Assembly: GCF_006716185.1 (NCBI RefSeq)
Contig: NZ_VFOP01000001.1
Coordinates: 2,542,001 to 2,606,000 of the forward strand
Origin: Ornithinicoccus hortensis
GTDB taxonomy: Bacteria > Actinomycetota > Actinomycetes > Actinomycetales > Dermatophilaceae
Length of the DNA: 64,000 nucleotides
Reading direction: 5' to 3'
The position numbers and the translations under genes are program-made. The notes below the pieces were generated by a model. That model was not told where the DNA came from. It worked only from the letters and a program-made list of their open reading frames with translations, and ran no database searches. Below are positions 18,579 to 28,985 of this stretch, piece after piece (position 1 is the first letter of the stretch; each line of letters begins with the position of its first letter).

Positions 18579-19862
18579 ATGACCGGATCCGACGGCACGG
18601 CCACACACCCCGACCTCCGCTCCCGGCTGGTGCGGCTGGTCGCCCAGGAGACGACGGCGGGGGCCCTCCTCTTCACCGCAGCCGTGCTCGCCCTGGTCTG
18701 GGCCAACTCCCCCTGGCGCGACGCCTACCAGTCGCTGTCCTCGACCGTCGTCGGGCCCTCCGCGCTCCACCTCGACCTGTCGCTGGCCACCTGGGCGGCC
18801 GACGGCGTGCTCGCCCTGTTCTTCTTCGTCGTCGGGCTGGAGCTCAAGCAGGAGTTCGTCTCCGGCAGCCTGAGCAACCTCACCGAGGCGGCGGTGCCGG
18901 TGCTGGCCGCGGTCGGGGGCATGGCGGTGCCCGCCGTGCTGTATGTCGTGCTGGTCACCGCGCAGGGTGACTCGGCGGCGCTGGGCGGCTGGGCGATCCC
19001 GACGGCCACCGACATCGCGTTCGCCGTCGCCGTGCTCGCGGTCTTCGGCCGCGGGCTGCCGGTCGGGCTGCGCACCTTCCTGTTGACCCTGGCGGTCGTC
19101 GACGACCTGCTGGCCATCGTGGTCATCGCGGTCTTCTACACAGCCTCGATCAACCTGGTGGCGCTCGCCGGGGCGATCGCGGTCGTGGTGGTCTTCGGGG
19201 TCGCCGCCCGGTCCGCACGGGTGCGGTGGTGGGTGCTGTTGCCGTTGGCGCTCGTCGCCTGGGTGCTGATGCACGAGTCCGGAGTGCACGCCACGATCGC
19301 CGGTGTCCTGCTCGGCTTCGCGGTGGCTGCCCGGCCGATCGGCGACGAGCACCATCCCCGGACCCACCAGTTCGTCGAGAAGCTGCAGCCGCTGTCGTTC
19401 GGGATCGCGCTGCCGGTCTTCGCGTTCTTCTCGGCCGGTGTCACCCTCGTCGACGGGGACGGTGTCGGTGCGGTCCTCGGCCAGCCCGTGGTCCCGGCCA
19501 TCGTGGTCGGCCTGCTCGCCGGCAAGGTGATCGGGGTGCTCGGCACCACGATGCTGGTCACCCGTCTGACCCCGATGCGGTTGCCCGGCGCCATCGCGGT
19601 GCGGGACCTGCTCCCCGTCGGCCTGCTCTGCGGCATCGGCTTCACGGTCTCGCTGCTGATCGCCGAGCTGTCCTTCCCGGACAGCGCGGAGCACCTGGCG
19701 GGCGCCAAGATCGGGGTCCTGCTGGCCTCCCTGCTCGCCGGTACCCTCGGTGCGGTGGCGCTGACCTGGGACTCCCGCCGGGCCCGGGCGGGCGACGGGG
19801 ACTCCGACGGCGGCACCGGTGCCCACGGCCCGCTCGTCGGGGAGGCGGGTCAGGATGGCTGA
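18579..19862 (+). CDS. nhaA: Na+/H+ antiporter NhaA
   Basis: A 427-aa inner-membrane antiporter that exports sodium in exchange for protons. Family landmarks are ALFFFVVGLELKQEFV, IPTATDIAFAVAVLAVFGRG and the essential aspartate pair in TLAVVDDLLAIVVIAVFY. The C-terminal helix has GIGFTVSLLIAELSF. About 11-12 transmembrane segments are visible. The final 30 residues are a charged tail. Its end overlaps the convergent ABC ATPase gene by 13 bp. Confidence 0.95.
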   Translation: MTGSDGTATHPDLRSRLVRLVAQETTAGALLFTAAVLALVWANSPWRDAYQSLSSTVVGPSALHLDLSLATWAADGVLALFFFVVGLELKQEFVSGSLSNLTEAAVPVLAAVGGMAVPAVLYVVLVTAQGDSAALGGWAIPTATDIAFAVAVLAVFGRGLPVGLRTFLLTLAVVDDLLAIVVIAVFYTASINLVALAGAIAVVVVFGVAARSARVRWWVLLPLALVAWVLMHESGVHATIAGVLLGFAVAARPIGDEHHPRTHQFVEKLQPLSFGIALPVFAFFSAGVTLVDGDGVGAVLGQPVVPAIVVGLLAGKVIGVLGTTMLVTRLTPMRLPGAIAVRDLLPVGLLCGIGFTVSLLIAELSFPDSAEHLAGAKIGVLLASLLAGTLGAVALTWDSRRARAGDGDSDGGTGAHGPLVGEAGQDG

Positions 19863-20665
19863 CGGGCCCGGGCCGTCCGCGCGCTCCAGCGGCCGTCGCG
19901 GTGCTCCACCTCGATGGGGTGGTCGAAGGCGGCGCTGACGTGTGGCCCGGTGATGACGTCCGTGACCGGCCCGGCCGCGGTGATCCGACCCTCGGCGAGC
20001 AACAGCGCATGGGTCGTCGACTCCGGCAGCTCCTCCAGGTGGTGCGTCACCAGGAGCGAGGTGAGGTCCGGGTGGGTCCGGGACAGCAGGTCGATGGTCT
20101 CCAGCAGCTGCTCCCGCGCGGCCACGTCGAGCCCGGTGGAGGGTTCGTCCAGTAGCAGCAGCTCGGGGTCGCCGGCCAGGGCACGTGCGATCAGGGTGCG
20201 CCCCCGCTCCCCCTGGGACAGGGTCGGCCACCGGTCCCCGGCGATCGTGGCCAGACCGAGGAGACCGGCCAGTTCCGCGGCCCGGGCCAGTTCGGCAGGG
20301 CCGGGCTCCCACCGCATCGGCAGCTCGATGGTGCCCGTGATGCCGGTGATGATGATCTCGGTGACCGTGAGCGGGGACCGCAGGGTGTGTCGGGGGTTGA
20401 CGTGTCCGATGTGGCGGCGGAGGGCCTGCAGCTCGACGCGGCCGAGCTGGTGCCCGAGGATCTGCACCGTCCCGGTCGTCGGGTGCGTCACCGCGCCGCA
20501 CAGGGCCAGGATGGTGCTCTTGCCGGCCCCGTTGGGCCCCAGCATGACCCAGTGATCCCCGCGCTGGACCCGGAACGAGATGCCCTGCAGGATCTCCTTG
20601 TCCTGGCGGCGGAAGGTGACCTCCGCCAGGTCGAGGACCACCGGGGAGGACACGTCGAGCACCAC
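19850..20665 (-). CDS. ABC transporter ATP-binding protein
   Basis: A 271-aa stand-alone ATPase. It has Walker A GPNGAGKST (residues 42-50), signature LSQGERGR, Walker B ELLLLDEPS and the switch histidine in LLVTHHLEEL. No permease gene is adjacent, and the C-terminal 50 residues extend past the ATPase fold. The domain type resembles the YlmA/ModF branch with a single ATPase domain. Several GTG codons could start it (20665, 20662, 20653). Confidence 0.85.
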   Translation of the reverse strand: MVLDVSSPVVLDLAEVTFRRQDKEILQGISFRVQRGDHWVMLGPNGAGKSTILALCGAVTHPTTGTVQILGHQLGRVELQALRRHIGHVNPRHTLRSPLTVTEIIITGITGTIELPMRWEPGPAELARAAELAGLLGLATIAGDRWPTLSQGERGRTLIARALAGDPELLLLDEPSTGLDVAAREQLLETIDLLSRTHPDLTSLLVTHHLEELPESTTHALLLAEGRITAAGPVTDVITGPHVSAAFDHPIEVEHRDGRWSARTARARQPS

Positions 20666-20698
20666 GAACCTACCTTCGCAGAGGCACCTCCCCGGCGG

Positions 20699-21256
20699 TC
20701 ACCCGGCCCGTCGGTAGTGCAGCAGCACCGCGCCGTTGGTCAGCGGGTCCGCCGAGACCAGGTCGAGGTGCCGGGTGCTGGGCAGCCCGTCCTGGTACAG
20801 CGTGGGGCCGTGCCCGGCGAGCACCGGGTGGACGAGGAAGCGGTACTCATCGATCAGGCCCAGCCGGTCCAGGGCGGTGGCGAGTCGGCCGCTGCCGAGG
20901 AGCACGCCACCGGGCATGCGGTCCTTGAGTTCCTGCACCGCCGGACCCAGGTCCCCGGTGAGGTGGTGGCTGTTGCTCCAGGGGAACTCCTGCCGGGTGG
21001 AGGAGACGACATACTTCGGCTTGGCCTCCAGCGAGCGCGCCCAGTCGCGCAGGGCCGGGCTCGCCTCGACGTCGCCGCGGGCGACCGCCGGCCAGTAGCC
21101 CTCCATCAGCTCGTAGGTGGTGCGCCCCCAGAGCATGGCGTCGTGCTCGTGCATCAGGTCTGTGAAGAGGGCGTGCGTCTCGTCGTCGGCGATCCCCTCG
21201 GCGTGGTCGACGCACCCGTCGAGGGTGATGTTGTAGCTGAACGTGAGCACACCCAT
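20699..21256 (-). CDS. dihydrofolate reductase-like (RibD C-terminal domain) protein
   Basis: A 185-aa NADPH-binding reductase-fold protein. It starts MGVLTFSYNITLDGCVDH, contains AMLWGRTTYELMEGYWP near residue 42 and SGRLATALDRLGLIDEYRFLVHP near 118, the usual YyaP/DHFR-like series. ATG 21256 is the family start; the longer frame runs through the tRNA terminator. It is 33 bp downstream of nothing else on the same strand, so probably a single gene. The substrate is not known. Confidence 0.8.
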   Translation of the reverse strand: MGVLTFSYNITLDGCVDHAEGIADDETHALFTDLMHEHDAMLWGRTTYELMEGYWPAVARGDVEASPALRDWARSLEAKPKYVVSSTRQEFPWSNSHHLTGDLGPAVQELKDRMPGGVLLGSGRLATALDRLGLIDEYRFLVHPVLAGHGPTLYQDGLPSTRHLDLVSADPLTNGAVLLHYRRAG

Positions 21257-21310
21257 GCGAGGAACCCTTCGGTCGCGGCACCGGAATGCCGGAGCCGTCG
21301 CAAAACGATG

Positions 21311-21346
21311 AAGCCTTGGCGGAGATGGTTCTCCACCAAGGCTTTT
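21311..21346. terminator. bidirectional Rho-independent terminator after tRNA-Pro
   Basis: AAGCCTTGG pairs with CCAAGGCTT, with GGAG / CTCC extending the stem around a short loop. A T-tract follows on the plus side and the complementary A-tract lies on the minus side. It lies directly 3' of the tRNA gene on the minus strand. Confidence 0.85.
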
Positions 21347-21348
21347 CG

Positions 21349-21422
21349 TCGGGATGACAGGATTTGAACCTGCGACCCCCTGACCCCCAGTCAGGTGCGC
21401 TACCAAGCTGCGCCACATCCCG
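21349..21422 (-). tRNA. tRNA-Pro (anticodon GGG)
   Basis: On the minus strand the gene folds with a 7-bp acceptor stem CGGGATG / CATCCCG, a D-loop with GGTAGC, the anticodon arm CCTGA-CTGGGGG-TCAGG (anticodon GGG at the centre) and a T-arm with GGTTCAAATCC. The discriminator base is A and CCA is not encoded. A possible upstream -10 (TAAGGT at 21531-21536) would give a leader of about 100 nt. Confidence 0.97.
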
Positions 21423-21598
21423 TTGTTCAGTTGTCGGCCTCCGGCCGCGGGCTCACGGATCCCCGGAGCAAGACACCTGTGAGAGCGTTGCACGTCCGGG
21501 AGGACTCGCGAGCGACCTGAACCTTATCGCACCGGATCGGGTGACTCCGAATCGGCGCCCCGCCACCGTGCCAAGCACGTCGACCTCGGCCGCAGATC

Positions 21599-23071
21599 TC
21601 AGCGGCGCCGCTTCTCCCGCACCCGGACGGAGATCTCGATGGGCGTCCCGGTGAAGTCGAACTGCTCGCGCAGCCGGCGCTCGATGAAGCGCCGGTAGCC
21701 ATGCTCGATGAACCCGCTGGCGAACACCACGAAACGCGGCGGACGGGTGTCGGCCTGGGTGGCGAACAGGATGCGCGGCTGCTTGCCGCCACGTACCGGG
21801 TGCGGATTGGCCGCGACGACCTCGCCGAGGAAGGCGTTGAGCTTGGCGGTCGGGATGCGCTGCTCCCAGGACTCCAGGGAGGTCTCCAGCGCGGGCACGA
21901 GCTTCTGCAGGTGGCGCCCGGTGAGTGCGGAGATGTTGACCCGGGGCGCCCAGGTGATCTGCACCAGGTCGCGCTCGATCTCGCGCTCCAGGAAGTACTG
22001 GCGCTCCTCGTCGACCTCGTCCCACTTGTTGTAGGCCAGCACCAGCGCGCGACCGGCGTCGATCACCTGCTGGATGACCCGGATGTCCTGCTCGGCGATG
22101 GAGGCGGAGGCGTCGACCAGGACCACGGCCACCTCGGCCTTCTCCAGGGCGGTCTGCGTGCGCAGCGAGGCGTAGAAGTCCGCGCCGCGGGTGTGGTGGA
22201 CCCGGCGCCGGATGCCCGCGGTGTCGACGAAGCGCCACACCTTGTCGCCGAGCTGGATCATCTCGTCCACCGGGTCGCGGGTGGTGCCGGCCACGTCGTC
22301 GACGACGACCCGCTCCTCCCCCGCGAGCTTGTTCAACAGGCTCGACTTGCCCACATTGGGGCGCCCGAGCAGGGCCACCCGCCGCGGACCGCCCCGGGCG
22401 TAGGCGCTGCCGACCGCCGACTCCTCGGGCAGCACGTCCAGCACGGCATCGAGCACGTCGCCGCTGCCGCGACCGTGCAGCGCGGACACCGGCCACGGCT
22501 GCCCCAACCCCAGGGACCACAGGGCGGCGGCATCGGCCTCCCCCTTCTGGTCGTCGACCTTGTTGGCCACCAGGACGACCGGCTTGCCGGACCGGCGGAG
22601 CAACCGCACGACCGCCTCGTCGGTGTCGGTGGCCCCGACGGTCGCGTCGACCACGAAGAGGACGGCGTCGGCCAGTTCGACGGCGACTTCGGCCTGCTCG
22701 GCGACCCGGAGGTGGATGCCGCTGGCGTCCACCTCCCACCCGCCGGTGTCGACGAGGGTGAACTCGCGCCCGGACCACTCGGCGTCGTAGGCGACCCGGT
22801 CGCGGGTGACGCCCGGCACGTCCTCGACGACCGCCTCGCGGCGGCCCAGGATCCGGTTGACCAGGGTGGACTTACCGACGTTCGGGCGGCCGACGACGGC
22901 GACCACGGGCCGGGTGGCGGGTGCCGACTCGGCCCGTTCGGCCAGGTCGCCGCCCTCGACGAGGGCCAGGTCCTCCTCGGAGAGCTCGAAGTCCGCCAAC
23001 CCGGCGCGCAGGGCGGTCTCGACGGCGCCCTCGTCCCCGGTGGGGGCGGTGGGGTCGTTCGGGTGGTTCAC
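21599..23071 (-). CDS. der: ribosome biogenesis GTPase Der (EngA)
   Basis: A 490-aa tandem GTPase needed for 50S subunit assembly. GTPase 1 has [19 protein letters not shown] and NKVD; GTPase 2 has [22 protein letters not shown] and NKWD; a KH-like domain ends in RVREKRRR. The first 55 residues are an acidic extension often seen in actinobacteria. The GTG start has AGGAGA upstream. It follows sufE by 10 bp at the end of a cmk-rhodanese-sufE-der unit. Confidence 0.95.
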   Translation of the reverse strand: MNHPNDPTAPTGDEGAVETALRAGLADFELSEEDLALVEGGDLAERAESAPATRPVVAVVGRPNVGKSTLVNRILGRREAVVEDVPGVTRDRVAYDAEWSGREFTLVDTGGWEVDASGIHLRVAEQAEVAVELADAVLFVVDATVGATDTDEAVVRLLRRSGKPVVLVANKVDDQKGEADAAALWSLGLGQPWPVSALHGRGSGDVLDAVLDVLPEESAVGSAYARGGPRRVALLGRPNVGKSSLLNKLAGEERVVVDDVAGTTRDPVDEMIQLGDKVWRFVDTAGIRRRVHHTRGADFYASLRTQTALEKAEVAVVLVDASASIAEQDIRVIQQVIDAGRALVLAYNKWDEVDEERQYFLEREIERDLVQITWAPRVNISALTGRHLQKLVPALETSLESWEQRIPTAKLNAFLGEVVAANPHPVRGGKQPRILFATQADTRPPRFVVFASGFIEHGYRRFIERRLREQFDFTGTPIEISVRVREKRRR

Positions 23072-23081
23072 GGGGGGTCTC

Positions 23082-23582
23082 CTACGTGGGGTCGCCGGCG
23101 GACGCCGGTGGGAGGCTGGTGCGGGCCCGCACCTGTCGCTTGATCCGGCCCAGCATGCCGACCATGCCCCGCATCCGCAGGGGGGACACGGCCTCGGCGA
23201 GGCCGAACCGGTAGGGGGCGTCGTCCGGGACACCGAGCACGTCCTGGGCGGGCAGACCGTCCAAGCTCTCGCGCAGGATCCCGGCGAAGCCCTTGGTGGT
23301 GGGTGCCTCGGCCGGTGCGTCGAAGAACAGGTGCACCGTGCGGGGGTCCTGGTCCTCCACCTCGACGGCGAGGAAGACCGGGGACTGGCACTCGTCCACG
23401 CGTTCCATCTGGTCCAGCTTCCCGGCATACCGCTCGGGCAGGTCCGGGAGTTCCTGGCTCAGCTCCAGGAGCAGTTGCAGCCGCTCCTGCTGGGTGACCG
23501 CGTGGAAGTCCTGTGCCAACTCGGCCATCGGCTCGGGGAGGTCGTCCAGGGCACCGGCGGTCCCGGCATACGGGCTGGTCAT
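23082..23582 (-). CDS. sufE: SufE-like cysteine desulfurase activator
   Basis: A 166-aa protein of the SufE fold. The sulfur-accepting cysteine is in [15 protein letters not shown] near residue 64. The typical [12 protein letters not shown] precedes it and [19 protein letters not shown] follows. Its start shares one base with the stop of the rhodanese gene, so the two sulfur-transfer proteins are probably made together, separate from the main suf operon. Confidence 0.88.
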   Translation of the reverse strand: MTSPYAGTAGALDDLPEPMAELAQDFHAVTQQERLQLLLELSQELPDLPERYAGKLDQMERVDECQSPVFLAVEVEDQDPRTVHLFFDAPAEAPTTKGFAGILRESLDGLPAQDVLGVPDDAPYRFGLAEAVSPLRMRGMVGMLGRIKRQVRARTSLPPASAGDPT

Positions 23583-24451
23583 CAACGCTCCACCGGGACC
23601 CGGACGGAGTTGCCCCACTCGGTCCAGGAGCCGTCGTAGTTGCGGACCGCGTCGAAGCCGAGCAGGTGGGAGAGCACGAACCAGGTGTGGCTCGACCGCT
23701 CCCCGATGCGGCAGTAGGCGACGGTCGGCTCGGCCGGGTCCAGCCCCTGCTCCTGCAGGTAGATGGCCTCGAGCTCGGCGCGCGACTTGAAGGTGCCGTC
23801 CTCGTTCGCGGCGCGGGCCCAGGGCACCGACTTCGCGCCCGGGATGTGGCCCCCGCGCATCGCGCCCTCCTGCGGGTAGTCGGGCATGTGCAGCAGGTCA
23901 CCGGAGAACTCGCCCGGCGAGCGGACGTCCACCATCGGCCCGCCGAGGTGCTCCAGCACGTCCTCCTTGAAGGCCCGGACGGTCCGGTCGTCACGCTCGA
24001 CGACCGGGTAGTCCACGGGGGTCACCTCCGGCACGTCGGTGGTCAGCTCGCGGCCCTCGGCGACCCACTTGGCGCGGCCCCCGTCGACCAGCCGCACGTC
24101 CTCGTGCCCGAAGAGCGTGATCACCCACAGTGCGTAGGCGGCCCACCAGTTGTTCTTGTCGCCGTAGATGACGATCGTGGTGTCCCGGCCGATGCCGCGC
24201 TCCCCCATCACCTGGGCGAACCGCTCGCCGTCCACGTAGTCGCGGGTCAGCGGGTCGTTGAGGTCGTTGTGCCAGTCCAGCTTGAGCGCGCCGGGGACGT
24301 GACCGGTGTCGTAGAGCAGGACGTCCTCGTCAGACTCGAGCACGACCAGTCCCGGATCGCCGAGGTGCTCGGCGAGCCACTGGGTCGACACGAGCCGCTC
24401 GGGGTGGGCGTACTCGGCGAACTCGGTCTGCGGGTCGGTCTGGGTCGTCAT
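23582..24451 (-). CDS. sseA: sulfurtransferase (tandem rhodanese, thiosulfate/mercaptopyruvate type)
   Basis: A 289-aa two-domain rhodanese. The N-terminal domain is inactive-like ([13 protein letters not shown] in place of the Cys loop), and the C-terminal domain has the active loop [12 protein letters not shown], where Cys is the sulfur carrier. The six-residue loop CRIGER fits thiosulfate sulfurtransferases. ATG overlaps the cmk stop (ATGA). It sits between cmk and sufE and may feed sulfur to SufE. Confidence 0.88.
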   Translation of the reverse strand: MTTQTDPQTEFAEYAHPERLVSTQWLAEHLGDPGLVVLESDEDVLLYDTGHVPGALKLDWHNDLNDPLTRDYVDGERFAQVMGERGIGRDTTIVIYGDKNNWWAAYALWVITLFGHEDVRLVDGGRAKWVAEGRELTTDVPEVTPVDYPVVERDDRTVRAFKEDVLEHLGGPMVDVRSPGEFSGDLLHMPDYPQEGAMRGGHIPGAKSVPWARAANEDGTFKSRAELEAIYLQEQGLDPAEPTVAYCRIGERSSHTWFVLSHLLGFDAVRNYDGSWTEWGNSVRVPVER

Positions 24452-25179
24452 CGGTCTCCTCCATCGGGGGTCTGCTGGTCCTGCGGCGCCGCGCTGCGGG
24501 CAACGTCCAGGACCGCGGCTACTGATTGTGCGAACGTCAGGGACGAGGTGTCGATTCCGACCACCCCGTCGGCGGGCTCGAAGAAGGCCGAGACGGTCGC
24601 GTCGTCCTGGTCCCGGCGCACCACCAGGTCGTGCGTGGCGGCCAGCGCCTGGGCATCCGCCGTGTCGTAGAGCTCCTTGGCGCGCCGGGCCAGCCGGGCC
24701 TCCTCGGAGGCGGTGAGCAGCACCCGGACCTCGGCGTCGGGGGCGATCACCGTGGTGATGTCGCGTCCCTCCACGACGATCCCCGGGCCGGTCTCCCGGG
24801 CCTGCCGGATGAGGTCGCGCTGCAGTTCCCGGAGGACGGCGCGGACCCCGAGGTTGGTGGCCACCCGGGACACCACGGCGGAGACCTCCTGGGTGCGGAT
24901 GTCCGGTCCGACGTCGGCACCGGCCAGGTGCACCGCGGGCGCCGCCGGGTCCGTGCCCATCTCGAGCGGGAAGGTCCGGGACGCCTGTTCGACGGCGTCC
25001 TGGTCGGCCAGGTCGATCCCCTCGCGCACGCACCACAGGGCCAGGGCGCGGAACATGGCGCCGGTGTCCAGGTAGGTCAGCCCCAGCTCCCGGGCGACCG
25101 CCTTGGACACGCTGGACTTGCCCGAGCCGCTGGGCCCGTCGATCGCGATGGTGACGGGCGGTTCCAGCGGCTGGCTCAT
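24448..25179 (-). CDS. cmk: cytidylate kinase
   Basis: A 243-aa enzyme that phosphorylates CMP and dCMP. It starts [20 protein letters not shown] with the P-loop [10 protein letters not shown], and has [28 protein letters not shown] and the lid arginines RDQDD, as in the family. ATG 25179 is preferred over TTG 25188: TAGTCT lies 8 nt before it. It begins the operon running to der. Confidence 0.93.
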   Translation of the reverse strand: MSQPLEPPVTIAIDGPSGSGKSSVSKAVARELGLTYLDTGAMFRALALWCVREGIDLADQDAVEQASRTFPLEMGTDPAAPAVHLAGADVGPDIRTQEVSAVVSRVATNLGVRAVLRELQRDLIRQARETGPGIVVEGRDITTVIAPDAEVRVLLTASEEARLARRAKELYDTADAQALAATHDLVVRRDQDDATVSAFFEPADGVVGIDTSSLTFAQSVAAVLDVARSAAPQDQQTPDGGDR

Positions 25180-25187
25180 GGGGCACA

Positions 25188-25193
25188 AGACTA
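25188..25193 (-). promoter_or_regulatory. -10 box of a leaderless promoter for cmk
   Basis: TAGTCT with an 8-nt spacer to ATG 25179. It overlaps the alternative TTG start, which therefore is unlikely. Confidence 0.45.
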
Positions 25194-25230
25194 GGTGACC
25201 GGGGCGGGTGTCTCCGAACCCGTGAGCCGG

Positions 25231-26214
25231 TCAGAGTCCGGCGGCCCGGTAGAGCGCGCCGACCTCCTCCCGGCTCAGTGCCCGGGTCTTGCCGGGGCGC
25301 AGCTCCGCCAGACGCACCGGACCCACCTGCACCCTGGCCAGCGCCAGCACCGGGTGGCCGACCTCGGCCAGCAACCGACGGACGACGTGCTTGCGCCCCT
25401 CGTGCAGGATCAGCTCGACGATGGCCTTGCCCGGCTGGGAGTCGACCAGCTTGAACGAGTCGACGGTCACCGGGCCGTCCTCCAGCTCGACCCCGGCGCG
25501 CAGCCGCTTGCCGACGTCGCGCGCCACCGGGCCGGGCACCTTGGCGATATACGTCTTGGGGACGCCGTATGAGGGGTGCTGCAGCCGGTGCGCCAGCTCG
25601 CCGTCGTTGGTGAGCAGCAGCAGGCCCTCGGTCTCGGCGTCGAGGCGTCCGACGTGGAAGAGCCGCTCGGACCGGTTGCCGACGTAGTCGCCGATGGACG
25701 GCCGGCCACGGTCGTCGCTCATCGTGGAGACCACGCCGAGCGGTTTGTTGAACGCCAGGTAGATCTTGTCGGCCTCGAGCACGACCCGCGTGCCGTCCAC
25801 GTGCACGACCTGGTGGCCCGGGTCGATCCGGACGCCCAGCTCGGTGACGATCTGTCCGTCCACCTCGACCCGGCCCTCGGTGATCAGTCGCTCGCAGGTG
25901 CGCCGGCTGCCCCACCCGGCCGAGGCCAGGAGCTTCTGCAGCCGGACGCCGTCGGGGTCGTGGACGTCCACGTCCGGCACCGGTGGCTGCTGGCGGGCGG
26001 GCGGTCGACCACGGCCGCGCTGCGGGTTGGCCTTGCCGCCTCCTGGCGCGCCCTTGCCTCCCCGCGGCATGCTCCTGCCGCCCTGCGACGAGCCCTTGCC
26101 GGCTCGCGAGGAGCCGGAGCCACCGCGGCCTCCGGTCGCGCCGGATCCTCCCCGGCCCCCGGCCGGGCGGCCGGCGCCCCGACCGCCACCGCGGCTGTTC
26201 TCCCGAGGGCTCAT
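25231..26214 (-). CDS. rluB: 23S rRNA pseudouridine synthase (RluB/RsuA family)
   Basis: A 327-aa enzyme. The N-terminal 80 residues are a low-complexity basic tract of Gly, Ser, Arg and Lys with several RGG-like triplets, probably RNA-binding and disordered. An S4 domain follows ([21 protein letters not shown]), then the catalytic domain with the aspartate in [17 protein letters not shown] and KTYIAKV. The start overlaps the scpB stop. The position next to scpAB is conserved in many Gram-positives. Confidence 0.93.
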   Translation of the reverse strand: MSPRENSRGGGRGAGRPAGGRGGSGATGGRGGSGSSRAGKGSSQGGRSMPRGGKGAPGGGKANPQRGRGRPPARQQPPVPDVDVHDPDGVRLQKLLASAGWGSRRTCERLITEGRVEVDGQIVTELGVRIDPGHQVVHVDGTRVVLEADKIYLAFNKPLGVVSTMSDDRGRPSIGDYVGNRSERLFHVGRLDAETEGLLLLTNDGELAHRLQHPSYGVPKTYIAKVPGPVARDVGKRLRAGVELEDGPVTVDSFKLVDSQPGKAIVELILHEGRKHVVRRLLAEVGHPVLALARVQVGPVRLAELRPGKTRALSREEVGALYRAAGL

Positions 26215-26864
26215 GCCTGTCCTTCCGCTGCCAGTTCGTCGAGCACTTCCTGGGACGGCAGGTACGGCGCGAGCGCCGGCAGGTCGTCCAGGCTGTCCAG
26301 CCCCATCCGTTGCAGGAAGAAGTCGGTGGTGCCGTAGAGCACCGCTCCCCCGCCGGACTCGCCCTCCTGCCCCACCTCCTGGACGAGGCCGCGCGCGACC
26401 AGGGTGCGCACCACGCCGTCCACGTTCACGCCGCGCACCACGCCGACCCGGGCGCGGGAGATCGGCTGCTTGTAGGCGATGACCGCCAGGGTCTCCAGGG
26501 AGGCCTGGGTGAGCTTTGCCTGCTGCCCGCCGAGCAGGAAGCGCTCGACCACCGGGGCATACTCCGGGCGGGTGTAGATCCGCCAGCCGCCGGCCAGTCG
26601 GCGCAGCATGAAGCCGCGCTCCTGGTCCCGGTACTCGGTCGCGAGCGTCTCGAGCAGGTCCACCACGTCGTCCACGGGCAGTTCCAGGGCCGAGGCGAGG
26701 GTGGCCTCCTCGATCGGCTCGTCGATCACCATCAGGATGGCCTCGACCGCCGAGCGGGCCCCGCCCGGGAAGTCGTTGATGTCGAAGGCGACCTGCTCGG
26801 TCTCGGCGTCACTGTCGGCGGGCGCCGCCCCGCCCTCCGGCTGCAGTGGTGGCTGGTCACTCAT
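26211..26864 (-). CDS. scpB: segregation and condensation protein ScpB
   Basis: A 217-aa winged-helix protein that bridges ScpA in the SMC complex. Typical segments are [33 protein letters not shown] (a near-invariant ScpB motif) and [23 protein letters not shown] 26864 is chosen by homology and overlaps the scpA stop by 8 nt; an upstream frame extension is weaker. The first 35 residues are acidic and variable. Confidence 0.92.
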   Translation of the reverse strand: MSDQPPLQPEGGAAPADSDAETEQVAFDINDFPGGARSAVEAILMVIDEPIEEATLASALELPVDDVVDLLETLATEYRDQERGFMLRRLAGGWRIYTRPEYAPVVERFLLGGQQAKLTQASLETLAVIAYKQPISRARVGVVRGVNVDGVVRTLVARGLVQEVGQEGESGGGAVLYGTTDFFLQRMGLDSLDDLPALAPYLPSQEVLDELAAEGQA

Positions 26865-27840
26865 CTGGGTCCTCGGGCTTCGGGTCACTCTCGGTGGGCT
26901 GGTCTTCGAACTCGTCCTCGATCTCCACGTCCCCGGAGTCGGGCCCCTCCCACTGGACGGTCAGCTCGCCCAGCGCCTCGTCCTGCTGGAAGGACAGCAG
27001 CGACTCCCGGAAGAGCTCGAGCAGGGCCAGGAACCGGGCGACGATGACCAGGGTGCTGTCGGCATCGGCGACCAGGTCCCGGAAGGAGGCATGGCGTCGA
27101 CCCCGCAACCTGTCGACGACCAGGGCGGCCTGCTCGCGCACCGACACCTGGGGGGCGTGCAGGTGGGTCAGCCCCACCGTGGGGGCGGGGCGCGGGATCA
27201 TCGCCCGGGCGGCGATCATCGCCAGCTGCTCCGGCATGATCCCGAGAACCAGCTCGGGCAGCAGGGTGGTGAACTGCTCCTCGATCCCCACGTCGCGCGG
27301 GAAGATCCGCCCGACCGTGGCCATCCGGGTGTCGAGCTCGTGGGCCACCTGCTTGAAGGCCCGGTACTGCAGCAGCCGTGCGAAGAGCAGGTCGCGGGCC
27401 TCGATCAGGGCCAGGTCCTCCTCGTCGTCCTCCCGTGTCGTGGGGAGCAACCGTGCCGCCTTGAGGTCCAGCAGGGTCGCCGCGACCAGGAGGAACTCCG
27501 AGGCCTGGGAGAGGTCCCAGTCGTCGTGCTCCTCCTGGGCGGTCCGCAGGAAGGCGATGAACTCGTCGGTGACCTTGGCCAGCGCGATCTCGGTGACGTC
27601 GAGCTTGTGCTTGGCGATCAGGCCGAGGAGCAGTTCGAACGGCCCGGAGAAGACGTCGAGGTGCACCTCGAACGGTGCCGCCCCACGGCGGGTCAGGACG
27701 CCGCCGGGCACGTTCTCCGACGGTTGGTCGGGTGCCTGCGCGCTGACCGACTCCTCCGGCCCACCGGCCGGCACCGGGTCGTCGGTCGCGACCGTGTCGT
27801 CGGGAGCGTCCCCCGCCGACTGGGACAGGGTCTGGTCCAA
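26857..27840 (-). CDS. scpA: segregation and condensation protein ScpA
   Basis: A kleisin of about 327 aa. The conserved N-terminal part FEVHLDVFSGPFELLLGLIA binds the SMC neck, and the helical RLLQYRAFKQVAHEL and C-terminal winged helix bind the SMC cap. The beginning is uncertain: TTG 27840 lies just after the parA stop, and GTG codons exist further in, near NVPGGV; the true start may be about 50 codons later. The C-terminus is strongly acidic. Confidence 0.88.
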   Translation of the reverse strand: MDQTLSQSAGDAPDDTVATDDPVPAGGPEESVSAQAPDQPSENVPGGVLTRRGAAPFEVHLDVFSGPFELLLGLIAKHKLDVTEIALAKVTDEFIAFLRTAQEEHDDWDLSQASEFLLVAATLLDLKAARLLPTTREDDEEDLALIEARDLLFARLLQYRAFKQVAHELDTRMATVGRIFPRDVGIEEQFTTLLPELVLGIMPEQLAMIAARAMIPRPAPTVGLTHLHAPQVSVREQAALVVDRLRGRRHASFRDLVADADSTLVIVARFLALLELFRESLLSFQQDEALGELTVQWEGPDSGDVEIEDEFEDQPTESDPKPEDPDE

Positions 27841-27842
27841 GA

Positions 27843-28808
27843 TCAGGGGGCGCCGCCGCGCGAGATCAACTCTCGGGCCAGCTGGCGGTAGGCCTCGGCC
27901 CCGCTGTGGGTGCTGGCGTAGGAGGTGATCGGCTCGGCTGCGAGGGTCGCGTCGGGGAACTTCACGGTGCGGCTGATGACCGTGTGGAAGACGGTGTCCT
28001 GGAAGTGGTCGACGACGCTGCGCACGACCTCCTTGGAGTGCAGGGTCCGGCTGTCGAACATCGTCGCCAGGATCCCGTCGATCTGCAGCCGCGGGTTGAG
28101 CCGCTCGGTGATCTTGTCGATCGTGTCGATCAGGAGGGCGACCCCGCGCATCGCGAAGAACTCGGTCTCCAGGGGCACGATCACGCCGTGGGCGCAGGTG
28201 AGCGCGTTCACGGTGAGCAGGCCCAACGACGGCTGGCAGTCGATCAGGACCACGTCGTAGTCGTCCATCACGGGTCGCAGCACCCGCATCAGCACCTGCT
28301 CGCGCGCCACCTCGCCGACCAGCTGCACCTCGGCCGCCGACAGGTCGATGTTGGCCGGGAGCAGGTCGAGGCCGTCGACGCGGGTCTCCTGGATCAGGTC
28401 GCGCACGTCGTGGCCGCGCTCGACCAACAGGTTGTAGACCGTGTGGTCCAGCTCGTGGGTGCGCACGCCGAGCCCGACGGACAGGGCACCCTGCGGGTCG
28501 AAGTCGACCAGGAGCACCTTGCGGCCGTACTCGGCCAGGGCGGCACCCAGGTTGATGGTCGTGGTGGTCTTGCCCACCCCGCCCTTCTGGTTGCACATCG
28601 CGATCACCCGCGCCGGACCGTGCCCCGTCAGGGGCTCGGGCACCGGGAAGTCGGGCATCGGTCGTCCCGTCGGGCCGATCTGGCCGGATCCGACCGTCTC
28701 GGTCCCCGGCAACCGGTCATGCTGCTTGCCGCCGCCCGCGCGCGCCGCGTCGTGGGTCGTCGCCTCCGATGTCACACTCACTCCGCCCTCACCTGTCGTG
28801 GTCGGCAT
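27843..28808 (-). CDS. parA: ParA/Soj-like chromosome-partitioning ATPase
   Basis: A 321-aa ATPase with the deviant Walker A motif CNQKGGVGKTTTTINLG (residues 73-89), switch I DFDPQGALSVGLG and Walker B VVLIDCQPSLGLL. It is the scpAB-linked ParA paralogue found in many actinobacteria, not the oriC-proximal parAB, because no parB is adjacent. The first 65 residues are a variable linker. ATG 28808 is the chosen start; GTG 28787 is possible. Confidence 0.88.
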   Translation of the reverse strand: MPTTTGEGGVSVTSEATTHDAARAGGGKQHDRLPGTETVGSGQIGPTGRPMPDFPVPEPLTGHGPARVIAMCNQKGGVGKTTTTINLGAALAEYGRKVLLVDFDPQGALSVGLGVRTHELDHTVYNLLVERGHDVRDLIQETRVDGLDLLPANIDLSAAEVQLVGEVAREQVLMRVLRPVMDDYDVVLIDCQPSLGLLTVNALTCAHGVIVPLETEFFAMRGVALLIDTIDKITERLNPRLQIDGILATMFDSRTLHSKEVVRSVVDHFQDTVFHTVISRTVKFPDATLAAEPITSYASTHSGAEAYRQLARELISRGGAP

Positions 28809-28985
28809 CCCGCCGATCGAGTCGACCCTAACCGCCCCGGGCACGACCGGCCAACGCCGGGCGCCTCACCTGCCGGGCTTCCCGGGTGCGGGCACCGCCC
28901 GGGCCGGCTCGCGGCATACGGGGAAATGCCCGACCGTGGCCGCACCGCGACGCCCACGGCACCACAGCACAGCGCCGGCGCCCGG

